Of a DNA stretch of 64,000 bases, positions 27,719 through 38,400 are shown piece after piece. Origin of the DNA: Leptotrichia sp. oral taxon 847 (lineage in GTDB: Bacteria; Fusobacteriota; Fusobacteriia; Fusobacteriales; Leptotrichiaceae); the NCBI RefSeq assembly GCF_001553645.1, contig NZ_CP014231.1:1-64000 (forward strand), written 5' to 3'. The position numbers and the translations under genes are program-made. Every line of letters starts with the position of its first letter. Positions within the stretch are counted from its first letter, which is position 1. The notes beneath the pieces were generated by a model, which did not search any database, had not been told where the DNA came from, and saw only the letters and a program-made list of their open reading frames with translations.

Positions 27719-28522
27719 ATGCCAGATAAGAATGCTATTTTGCTAGAGAGGAAGCAAAAAATAGATGTTAAGATGGATAAAGTAAAGCATAAGATAGCTG
27801 TGATGAGCGGAAAAGGTGGAGTTGGTAAAACAACAACAGCAATAAATTTAGCTTATGGATTATCAATTAAAGGATATAAAGTAGGGGTTTTGGATGCCGA
27901 TTTGCATGGTCCTAATGTTCCGATTATGTTCGGAGTGGAAGGAAAAAAGCTTTCTAAAATTTCAGTGCCATTTAAAATTTCAGATAATTTATGCATTTCT
28001 TCACTAAGTTTTTTTATTCCTGATAATGATCCTGTCATTTGGAAAGGTCCACAGAAAATGACCGCTATAATGGAATTGCTAGAAGGTGTTGAGTGGCAGG
28101 AATTAGATTTTTTAATTATTGATTTGCCACCTGGAACAGGAGATGAAACATTGGCGATTGCACAAAATATAAAAGGTGCAAGTGCATTGATAGTTTCAAC
28201 ACCTCAAAATGTTTCGATTCTGGATTTAAAAAGAGCACTAAAATTTGCAAAATTAATAAATTTGAATGTTCTGGGAATTATTGAAAATATGAGCGGATTT
28301 GTTTGTCCCAACTGTAATAAAGAAGTAAATGTATTCAAAAAAGGTGGAATAGAGGCAGTTGCAAAAGAAACAAAAACTGATTTTTTGGGTTCTGTCCCGC
28401 TGGATGCCAATATTGTTGAATCAAGTGATAATGGATTACCGTTTATCTCAAATGATTCGTTAGCGTCAAGAAAAATGAACGATATTATTGAAAAAATTAT
28501 AAAAAAAGTAAATAATAATTAA
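27719..28522 (+). CDS. Mrp/NBP35-type iron-sulfur cluster carrier ATPase
   Basis: A P-loop ATPase of the ApbC/Mrp group that carries Fe-S clusters to apoproteins. The deviant Walker A is MSGKGGVGKTTTAIN, followed by VLDADLHGPNVPIM, IIDLPPGTGDETLAI and a cluster-binding CPNC at FVCPNCNKEV. The 267-residue length lacks the N-terminal DUF59 domain of longer Mrp proteins. ATG 27719 follows AAAGGAGG. Confidence 0.93.
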   Translation: MPDKNAILLERKQKIDVKMDKVKHKIAVMSGKGGVGKTTTAINLAYGLSIKGYKVGVLDADLHGPNVPIMFGVEGKKLSKISVPFKISDNLCISSLSFFIPDNDPVIWKGPQKMTAIMELLEGVEWQELDFLIIDLPPGTGDETLAIAQNIKGASALIVSTPQNVSILDLKRALKFAKLINLNVLGIIENMSGFVCPNCNKEVNVFKKGGIEAVAKETKTDFLGSVPLDANIVESSDNGLPFISNDSLASRKMNDIIEKIIKKVNNN

Positions 28523-28576
28523 TTTAAAAAACAAACAAAAAAATTTCAAATAACATAAAGAAAGCGAGAGAAAAAT

Positions 28577-29254
28577 ATGAAAGTACTAGTATTTAATAAA
28601 AATGAAAAAACAAGAATGGTAGTTGGACAACTATTAAAAGAGTTGAGTTTTAATGTAATATTGGCAGAAACAGAAGAACAATTGCTGGATTCTATGAAAA
28701 ATGAAGCGTTGGACATAACATTTTTAGATACAAATTCATTCGAAGATTTTCAGCATTCAATCGACAGTGTGTTAAAATATAAAAGACAGAGCTACATAAT
28801 ATTATCAATAGAGCAAGATGACAGATATTCAAAAACGGAAGCGCTATTAAATGGAATCGATGACTATGTTTATAATGATTTTAGACTAGAAGAAATTTCG
28901 GCAAAATTTAAATCAATAGTAAGAATTTTGAATAAAAAATTAACAGAAGACGAAATGGGAATTTTAACAGCATATGATTTGACATTAAATCCAGCAAATA
29001 GGGAAGTGAAAAGAGCTGGAAATGAAATTGAATTGACAAACAAGGAATTTTTGTTACTTGAGTATTTTTTGAGAAATAAAAATAGGGTGCTTACAAGAAC
29101 AATGATTTCAGAGAAAATATGGGATATTGATTTTGTTTCTGAAAGTAATATAGTGGACGTTTACGTAAATTTCTTAAGATCAAAAATTGATAAAGGCTAT
29201 GATGAAAAAATCATAAGAACTGTAAGAAGTGTGGGTTATATAGTAAAAGAATAG
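28577..29254 (+). CDS. Orphan OmpR-type response regulator with atypical receiver
   Basis: A transcription factor of 225 residues: receiver-like domain (1-120) and winged-helix domain (about 128-224; LTNKEFLLLEYFLRNKNRVLTR and the recognition segment SNIVDVYVNFLRSKID are typical). The receiver keeps Asp51 (TFLDTNS) but has Asn7-Lys8 where the metal-binding acidic pair should be, and Asn100 (YVYNDF) in place of the conserved Lys. It probably acts without normal phosphorylation. No histidine kinase gene lies nearby; it follows the mrp gene by 54 bases. Confidence 0.88.
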   Translation: MKVLVFNKNEKTRMVVGQLLKELSFNVILAETEEQLLDSMKNEALDITFLDTNSFEDFQHSIDSVLKYKRQSYIILSIEQDDRYSKTEALLNGIDDYVYNDFRLEEISAKFKSIVRILNKKLTEDEMGILTAYDLTLNPANREVKRAGNEIELTNKEFLLLEYFLRNKNRVLTRTMISEKIWDIDFVSESNIVDVYVNFLRSKIDKGYDEKIIRTVRSVGYIVKE

Positions 29255-29327
29255 CAAATTTGGTTAAAATATTTTCTTTTTTGAAAAAATGTAATAATAA
29301 CAAAATAATAAAAAATATAAAATTTTA

Positions 29328-29356
29328 TTGATTTTATAAAAATAATATGTTAAAAT
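29328..29356 (+). promoter_or_regulatory. Promoter of the superoxide dismutase gene
   Basis: TTGATT at 29328-29333 and TAAAAT at 29351-29356 with a 17-base spacer, about 30 bases before the start codon. Confidence 0.6.
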
Positions 29357-29387
29357 ATATTACATAAAAAAAAGGAAGTGATACTTA

Positions 29388-30026
29388 ATGTTTAAACAAA
29401 TAAAATTAGCATATGGTTTTAATGCATTAGAACCAAATATTGATGCAAGAACAATGGAAATCCATTATGGAAAACATCATGCAACATATACAAATAATTT
29501 AAATGAAACTTTAAAAAATAATGCACCAGAGTTTTTGGAAAAACCAATTGAGGAAATTTTGAAAAACTTGGATGCGTTGCCAGAAGCAATCAGAGGAGCT
29601 ATTAGAAACAATGGTGGTGGATATTATAACCACAATTTGTATTTCGATATAATGGGACCTAATGCTGGTGGAAAACCAACTGGAAAATTATCTGAAAAAA
29701 TTAACGAAACATTTGGAAGTTTTGAAAACTTTAAAAATGAATTTTCAAAAGCTGCGGCTACAAGATTTGGTTCAGGATGGGCTTGGCTAGTAGTAAATAA
29801 AGATGGAAAATTAAAAGTTGCTTCAACAGCAAATCAGGATTGTCCACTGATGTCAAATGTTATGCCTTGCAGCTGTTCACAAGGAACACCTATTTTGGGA
29901 ATTGATGTTTGGGAACATGCATATTATTTGAATTATCAAAATAGAAGACCTGATTACATTTCAGCATTCTTTAATGTAATTAATTGGGATAGAGTCGCTG
30001 AAAGATACGAAGATGCAATTAAATAG
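29388..30026 (+). CDS. Iron/manganese superoxide dismutase
   Basis: Converts superoxide to oxygen and peroxide. Metal ligands are seen in order: His in [12 protein letters not shown], His in [11 protein letters not shown], then Asp and His in [13 protein letters not shown]. The 212-residue length fits the Fe/Mn family. An unusual stretch before the third ligand, [18 protein letters not shown], carries three Cys where most relatives have a short Cys-free loop (typically NQDxPL followed by few residues). Metal preference cannot be decided from sequence by eye. ATG 29388 follows AAAGGAAGTG. Confidence 0.94.
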   Translation: MFKQIKLAYGFNALEPNIDARTMEIHYGKHHATYTNNLNETLKNNAPEFLEKPIEEILKNLDALPEAIRGAIRNNGGGYYNHNLYFDIMGPNAGGKPTGKLSEKINETFGSFENFKNEFSKAAATRFGSGWAWLVVNKDGKLKVASTANQDCPLMSNVMPCSCSQGTPILGIDVWEHAYYLNYQNRRPDYISAFFNVINWDRVAERYEDAIK

Positions 30027-30063
30027 TTAGTTAAAATGGTTAAATAAATAAATTACTGGGGTT

Positions 30064-30092
30064 GGATTGATTTTTAATTCAATCCTTTTTTT
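30064..30092 (+). terminator. Terminator after superoxide dismutase
   Basis: GGATTGA and TCAATCC arms with a TTTTTAAT-type loop are followed by TTTTTTT. Confidence 0.8.
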
Positions 30093-30228
30093 GATTAGTT
30101 TATTTTAAAAGCTGCAATTCATCTTTCAAAAGATTTTAGCTATTATTCTTTAAATTGTTTAACATATTTTATGCTTAAAAATTATAAATTAATTGGTACA
30201 TACATAAAAAAATTTGTAGTAGCAAAAT

Positions 30229-30403
30229 GATAGTGTAAAAATTTTAGGGGTAAATTTTAATTTCAAATTTTTTTAAGTTATTTTTATTTATAAGATGTTA
30301 TTTTGTTTAATATTATTTTCCCATTTATACGATAGTATGATTTGGACTATAAAAAACTCAAAGTAGAAATTTTTCTTTTCCCTTAAATATTTTACTCGCG
30401 TCT
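30229..30403 (-). mobile_element. MITE-like element remnant with both ends (about 175 bp)
   Basis: It begins GATAGTGTAAAAATTTTAGG and ends TATTTTACTCGCGTC, matching both termini of the full elements in the reverse orientation, and keeps the AAGATGTTATTTTGTTTAAT segment, but the hairpin-rich centre is deleted. No convincing flanking direct repeat remains. It lies just before tpsB. Confidence 0.65.
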
Positions 30404-30475
30404 AAAATTTTTAATTGACATTCCTTCTGATTTATGTTAAAATTATTTAATTTATATTAGTAGGAGGTGAAAAAT

Positions 30476-32273
30476 ATAAAAAAATATATAACAATACTAA
30501 TTTTTTCTCTAGCTACTATTAATTTTTCAGCACCTGTTGATGATGCTACTAAAATTTTAGATATTCAGCAAAGACAACAAGAGCAGGAAAGAAGCAGGAT
30601 GGAGCAGCAAAAAAGTCAAGAAGAATTTGAAAATACCAGATTTAATGATGTTCCAAAAATTGATAAAGATAGCAACTTTGATGATAAAAATTCTAAAAAG
30701 TTTTTGATAAATGAAATTGATATTGAAGATAAAGACAAACTACTTTCTAAGAAAGAAAAGAATAATATAATTAAAAAATATGAATATTTGGAAATGGGAA
30801 GCAGCGATATTCAAAATATTCTGGTTGAAATTACTAATAAATTAGTTTCTAAAGGGTATATTACAAGTATTGCGACAGTTTCAGATAAAAATGATTTGAC
30901 CACAGGAACTTTAAACTTAAAAGTTGTCGCAGGGAAGATTGAAGATGTCAGAATTAATTCTGGCAATGGACTTGATAAATATAAGGAATTTTTTATGTTC
31001 CCTAAAAACAGAGGGAAAGTGTTGAATATAAGAGATCTGGATACTGCTACGGATAATTTTAACTCTATCGGCGCTAATAATATGAAGATGGACATTGTTC
31101 CTTCAAGCCGTGAAAACTACTCAAGAATTGAAGTAAAAAACAGATTAAAGAATAAGTATACTGTTGGAATTTTGACTAACAACTATGGGGACGATAAGCA
31201 GAACGGAATTTGGAGAAGAGGTATAAACCTTAATATTGACAGCCCTCTTGGCATTGGGGACAACTTCTATTTCACATATATGACAGTTCCTAAAAAAGAT
31301 CCTGACAGAAGCTGGAAGAAAAACATAGAAGATTTAGCTCCGGGAGAAATTTTACCAATTGGTCCAGTTGGTTATGATCCTTCAAACGGAGATACATTGC
31401 CATATAAAAGACGGCTTGATATGTTTAATTTTGGATATACGATGAAATTTAGAACATATACTTTAAAACTTAGTTCAAATAAAAGTATTCAGGAAAGCAG
31501 TTTCTATTCAGGAAATACAGTTTATGATATGTACTCATCGAGTCGGACTACACAAGCAAATTTGGAAAAAATATTGTTCAGAAATCAAAAGAGCAAAGTA
31601 AGTTTTGAAGCGGGGATAAAACAGAAGCATAATCAGAACTATTTGGAAAAGTCAGTTCTATCAAATAGAAAATTGTCAATAGGGACAGTTGGCTTAAATA
31701 CAACGACATCTCTATTTAGCGGTATTCTGGGAGTAAATTTAGGATATGAAAGAGGACTTAAAATTTTTGGAGCAGAAAGGGATAATGGAAAGCTGGATAT
31801 AAATCCAAAGGCTCAATTTGATAAATATACTCTTGATGTAAGCTACTATAAGCCTATTACGAATAAATTTGTATACAGGGCAAATATTTAACAGCAGTTA
31901 TTCAAATGATGTGCTTTACGGAAGCGAAAGACAGACAATAGGCGGTGTAGGAAGTGTCGGAGGATTCAAGAATGATACGATACAAGGGGATAAAGCAGTT
32001 GAAATTGACAATGAGATTTCATACAATATTCCTATAAAAAAATTTGCAATAATTTCACCATATTTGAGTTATGGATATGGAACGGCAAAATATAACAAGG
32101 ATAATTCAAAATATGCAAGAGGACATGTAACAGGAATTACAACAGGATTAAGGCTTAATACAAAATATCTTGATTTTGATTTTGGATATGCAAAGCCAAT
32201 GGCACATTCAGATTATTTGAATCCTAAAAAGCAAGATATATACTTTAGTGGAAATATGAAAATTAGTTTTTAA
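30476..32273 (+). pseudogene. TpsB/CdiB-like outer membrane exporter, frameshifted
   Basis: Two-partner-secretion transporter that would export the giant protein encoded next. A signal peptide (KKYITILIFSLATINFSA) precedes POTRA-like domains (about 70-215; e.g. GYITSIATVSDKNDLTTGTLNLKVVAG) and a beta-barrel. A one-base insertion near 31890 stops the barrel at 31889-31891; the remaining ~128 residues continue in the frame ending at 32273. In the second part the usual VRG(Y/F) loop-6 motif appears as GSVGGF, lacking Arg. The start is odd: AGGAGG at 30462-30467 is followed eight bases on by ATA (30476), with GTG 30467 buried in the ribosome site. Decay of an exporter is the simplest reading. Confidence 0.85.
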
Positions 32274-32403
32274 ATTAATTAAAAATTTTAATGAAAAAGT
32301 GTTTAAAAATATTATTTATTAAATATTAAAATCAGTTGAGAATTTTTTTAATCTCAAAAAGAATTTAATTGAAGAATTTATTAATATGAAAGGAGAAGAC
32401 AGA

Positions 32404-35400
32404 TTGAAAAGTAAGGTTTTAAGGAAGTCGATTGCATTCTTATTGATGTTGTCAATGAATATGAGCAGCTTTGCAGCAAATCTTGAACTAGATCCTAACT
32501 CAAGATACAATACAAAACTTGACATGTCACGAAATGGAACTCCAATCGTTAATATTTCTACTCCGAATGGTCGTGGAATAAGTATTAATGAGTTTCTTGA
32601 CTACAATGTCGGTCATGAAGGGCAAGTGCTTAATAATGCTGATAACATTGGGCGTAGCCATCTTGCCGGGATTATTAATGCTAATCCGAATTTGGCTGCC
32701 AACCAGGCTGCAAACTTGATAATCCTTCAGGTAAACGGGTCTAACCGTTCAGATATTGAAGGGTATCTGGAAGCTTTGAGCCGTCAGAAGGTAAATGTGA
32801 TTTTGAGTAATGAAAATGGTATTTACTTAAATGGTGCGGGAACCATTAATATTAGAAATTTTGTTCCGACTACAGGAAGAGTAAAGCTTCAGAATGGAGA
32901 CTTCGTAGGAATTGATGTTGAAAAGGGAAGAGTCGTGATAGGCTCAAATGGGTTTGACGCATCGACTACGGATTATGTCAATGTAATTGCAAAAGCTCTT
33001 GAATTGCAGGGAAGTCTTGTCGGAAACAAGGTTGATGTAACTCTTGGAGAAAATACAGTTGATAAAAATGGTGCAGTTACTTCAAAGCACGGAATAAATT
33101 CTGTTGCAATTGACGCAAGTAAACTGGGTTCGATGTATGCAGGGCAGATCAGCATAATCAGTACTGATAAGGGTGCAGGAGTAAACTCAAGGGGAATTGT
33201 TTACTCAAGAGATAAAAAACTTGAAATTACAGCAGATGGGAAAATTAATGTTGCTAAAATTAAAGGGAACGGTATTGAAATTAATGGTACGGAGTACGAT
33301 CAGGCTGAACTTGCCAGTTCTGATAAAGGAATTAATATCAATGCTAAAAATATTAAGCTAAATGGAGAAACACAGGCAGCTGGGGATATTAATTTAAATG
33401 GGAATACTCAAAATAACTCTAAAATATATTCTGAAGGGAATTTTAATACAGGAAGTCTTTTGAATACAGGCGATATTAATGTTGCTGGGAATTTTAAGGC
33501 TGATGATTTTAAAAATGTTTTGGCAGCTGTTAATACAGGTGGAAATTTGAATGTTAAAAACTTGGAAAACAGTGGCAACATTCAAGTTTCTAAAAGCACA
33601 GGGATTGACGGGAAGTTAAATAATTCAGGTAACTTGACTTCTATAGACAAAATAACTGTAAAAAATGATATTTTAAATTCCGGAAATATTTCAACTAATG
33701 GAGATTTGTCAAGTAAAAATGCAGTTTCATCAGGTATAATTGTTGCAAATAATTTTACAACAAGTAATTTGCAGAATGATGGAAAACTCTTTACTAATGC
33801 GGATTTGAAAACAAAATATTTCAAAAATACTGGAGAAATTTCAGCCGTTGGGAAAATATCAAGCGACAGTATGGTTTCAAGTGGAAGCATTAGAACAAAT
33901 GAAGCTCTTGATATTTCAGGTGATTTGGATAATGACGGAACTTTACAGAGTGCTAAAGATATTACGGTTTCAAGTAACATTAAAAATAGCGGTAAAATTT
34001 ATGCTGGCGGAAATTTATCAGGAAAAGATGCTGTTTCAAGCGGGAAAATAGTTTCTAAAAATTTAAGAGTGAATGACCTTAAAAATGATGGAGAAATTTT
34101 TACAAATGAAGATCTTCGGGCTAAAAATGTTACGAATACTGGTAAAATAGCATCTGCTGGAAATATTTCCACAAATGATTTGAAAACTTCAGGAGGCATA
34201 AAATCTAATAAAAAAGTTACAGTTTCAGGGAAGCTTGAAAATGATGGGGATTTGGAAGCTGTAGAAGATATAAAGGTTTCAGGAAATGTAAGAAACACTA
34301 AAGAGATAGCGACAAATGGTGATTTTTCTGGTAAGAATGTGGTTTCAAAAGGAAAAATCATTTCTAAAAATTTTGAATCCCATGATTTAGAAAATGATGG
34401 AAAAATTTTGGCAGATGGAAAAGTAAAAGCTAGAAAAGTTAAGAATGCAGGAGAGATTTCAGCTGCTGAAGATGTATCTACAGATGATTTGAAAACTTCG
34501 GGAAGAATTTCTGCTAAAAACTTGGAATCTGAAGATTTGGATAATGATGGTAAAATTTCTTCAAATGAGAATGTAAAAGCTAGAAATATTAAAAATACTG
34601 GAGAAATTCAGGCTGTAGGATCAATATCAGGAAATAATTTAAAAACTTCAGGAAAAGTTAGGGCAAATAGAAAAATTACAGTTTCAGGAGAACTTGAAAA
34701 TGGTGGGGATTTAGAATCAGGAAAAAGTCTGACTGTTTCAAAAAATATTAAGAATACTGGAAAGATTGCTGTAAATGAGGATATTTCAGGGAAAGATACT
34801 CAAAATTCAGGAACTATGTATTCTAAAAATCTTAAAACTGATAATTTGAAAAATGATGGAAAAGTTGAAGTTGGAAATGATTTGAAGACGGCGGATATTG
34901 AAAATACTAAAGATATTACAGCTGTTGGAAAAATTTCAGGAAAAAATGTCAATAATTCTGGGAAAATTTTGACTAATGGAACATTGAATATTAAAAATGT
35001 TAAAAATATTGGAAAAATTGCCGCAGGAAGTGATGTTACATCGCAAAGGCTTGAAAATTCAGGAGTTCTGGCAACAAATGGGAATATTACGACTTCAGAT
35101 TCAATGATCAACAGCGGAAATATTGAAGGCAAAAATCTTGATATAACTGGTTGGGAATTCACAAATAGCGGTAAAATATCGGCTGACAACATTAGGGCAA
35201 GAGTTAATGACACTAAAAATAATGGAAGTATTTCTTCAGCAAATGACATTGATTTAACGACAAATACTTTAACAAATACAAAAGAAATGCTGGCAGTAAA
35301 CGACATAAATTCAAATAATGCGACAGTTTCAAATTCAGGGAAAATGGCTTCAAATGGTAAAATACTGCTAAATAATTCGAGTATTACAAATATTGGACAG

Positions 35401-38400
35401 ATTTTGTCTGGAGAAATTTCTATGCAAAATGCGAAAAAATTTGATAATACTGGAACTGTAAAAGGGAATAAGACAGTTCTTACAACTGACCAGGATCTAA
35501 ATCTGGTTGGAAATCTGCATGGAGAAAGTTTGCTTGAAATTTCAGGAAACAACATTACAAACAATGGAAATACGACAGGGGCGGGGCTTATTAAAATAAG
35601 TTCTAATGATTTTACAAATAATAAGGAACTGGCTTCAAATGCTGTGATTATTGATGGCCGTGGGAATGTTGTAAACAATAATATGATTACTGGAAATGAT
35701 GGTAAAATTAATGGAAACAGCATTACTAACAATGATTTGATTGCTTTTGACAATTATCTTGAGATGAATGCTAAAAGTAAGGTCTTAAATAATAAAGATA
35801 AAAGTATTTATGGTGGAAATGCTCTGATAATCAAAGGTTCTGAAATTTTGAATGATGAAGGTGAGATTCTTGGTGGAAATATGGACCTGAATGCTTCTAA
35901 AATCACTAATAATGTTGGAACTGTTCAGTCAACTGGGGATATTTTTGTTACTTCAAATGATTTTCAGAATATCGGAAGAGTATCAAATCTTGGAAGCTAT
36001 GAAAAATACTATGAAACTTGGGATGGAATAAGATTGTCTGAATCCGAAGTTGCCAATGAATGGGTATTTAGTGAACCTGATTTTCAACATTCAAGCAGTC
36101 ATAGGTCAAGTGTGAAAAGACATCAAAAAAACTGGCTTGAAGAGATGATAAAAAAACATACTGGAAATTCCAAAATAAACTCATTAATGTTTTCAAAATA
36201 TCCTGATGTTGCACGTTCTAAATTGTATCAGAGAAGCAAGACAACTAAAACAAATACAACAGAAGTACCTGGTAATATGCTGACAGGAAAAATTAAAAGT
36301 AATGCAGATACGGAATATGGTAAAATAATTGCAAGTGGAAATATCATAATTAATTCAGGGAATGTTAAAAATAGGGACAGTTTGATTTCAGGTGGTGGAC
36401 TTGTTGACATAAATGCAACTAATTTTGAAAATTCAGTAACTTTAGGAAATGCTGTTCAGCTAAAAAATGGACAGGAAAAATTGTATCTAACTTATAGACA
36501 TGGAAGCAGAAAAAGTTCTGCAAATGGAACTTACAATAGATATTTAGAAAATGGTGGAATCGGATATGAAAGTGGACAGCCTTCCATCATTGAAGGGGCT
36601 GTAGTAAATGTAAATGCTCCAAATATCATAAAAAATTCCATTGAGGCAGGAAATGGAAAAGTACTGAATAATGGTGGGGCAACTGGTAGAGCCTTGATTT
36701 CTTCAAATTCAATAGGAATTAACAAGGGTACAGGTTCAGCAAATGGAGCGGTTCAGGTTGCTGGAAATGCTTTACTATCCAAAGTAAATAGCGGCTTTAA
36801 TGGAAATTTACAGGTTAATGGCAGCAGCAATAATAGTTTTGACAGGGCAATACAAATTTCAGGGAATAATTCAGTTATTCAAAATATTAAAAAAACTGGA
36901 ACAATTGATGTAAACCCACTATTAAGCAGTGCAATGTTTACGATGAATATGAGTCCATCTTCAAAATATCTTCTAGAAACTCGTTCAAAATACATAAGTT
37001 TAGGTCAATACTATGGAAGCGACTACTTTACTTCAAGAGTTGGGTATTCGGAAATTTGGGACAGAAGTAAAAGATTAGGAGATGCTTTTTATGAAAATCA
37101 ATTGCTAACAAGAGCTTTAAATGAAAAGCTTGGAACAAGTTTTTTAAATGGAAAGTCTAATCAGGAATTGATTCAGTCAATGATGGATAATGCGGCTGAT
37201 GAAAAGGCAAGGCTTGGTCTTGTTGTCGGTCAGGCATTGACTCAGGATCAGATAAATGCCCTGAATGAAGATATTATCTGGTATGTCTCAAAGGAAGTGA
37301 ATGGAGTCAGTGTTTTGACACCGCAAATTTACTTATCGAGCAGAACTAGGGAAAGCATAAGCGATGACACTAGAAATAGAATTGGTGGAATAAATGGAAC
37401 TTATGTCAAGACTAAAGATTTTGTAAATGACGGGACAAAATGGGGTAACGGCGGAGTTACCTATGTTGAGGCAAATACTGTGAGAAATGAGACTACAACA
37501 AATCTTCTTTCTGAAATTTCAGGAGATAGAACTTTCATAAGTTCAGTTGGAAATATTGAAAATATCGGCGGAAAGATAAAGGGAAATGAAGTTGTAGGTT
37601 TAATTTCTGAAAATGGAAATGTAATCAACAATACAACCAAAAAAAAAGTAGGATTCAATAATGGCGAGTTTGACAGAAGCTGGCATGAAGAAATAGGTTC
37701 AATTGGGCAAATTTCTTCAAATGGCTTAACTTTTATTAAGGGTAACAGCTATGAATCAACAGGAGGAATTCTAAACACAAATCATCTTGAACTTGATGTA
37801 AATAAATTCAATGTATCGGCATTGTCTTTAAGCGGTGAAGATAAATTTGGTAAAGGCAGCAATAATTACACAAAATATGGCGCAACAGAACATTTAGGCG
37901 GAGAAGTAACTGCAAATTCTACTTCAGGAAGAATAGGAAATTTGAACCTTGCAGGCTCAGCATTTATTGGCGGAGATACACAAGGTCTGAAAATTGGGAA
38001 AGTGAATGTGGAATCCGCTGTAAACAGTTACGACTTGGAGTCAAAACAGACAAGTAAGAATATGGTTTCTAAAAGCAGTACATACATAAAATCTCATCAG
38101 GAAGAAAATGTCGCAGGAAATCTACAGCTTAGCGGAGCAAGAATCGAAGGAAACTTGACAGGAATTGGAAGTAACATTGATTTAGGTGAAAATACCTTTG
38201 TTGGTGGGAAATTGACAACAGATTCGAGAGAGCTGCACAACAGTTTTTATGAAAAAAATACATCCAGAGGATTTAGTGCAGGAATTAGTCACGGAACAGC
38301 TTCATTAAATTATGGAAAATCAAGCAGTACCTATGATGAAAAAGATACGATAAATGCCAAATCAAATTTAAGAATTGGCGATGGAAGTGTGCTAAATAAC

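Noticed and set aside
33582-34361. Other minus-strand frames opposite the tpsA repeats
   Set aside because: Same cause: they mirror the repeat pattern of the true gene and have no family features.
33420-35560. CRISPR-like regular spacing of short repeats
   Set aside because: The repeats are in frame, imperfect, and encode the TpsA shaft; there are no unique spacers or cas genes.
34800-35753. A 317-codon open frame on the minus strand within tpsA
   Set aside because: It is the antisense of the FHA repeats; its composition (runs of F, L, S, P) is what low-complexity AT-rich repeats give in reverse, and there is no ribosome site.
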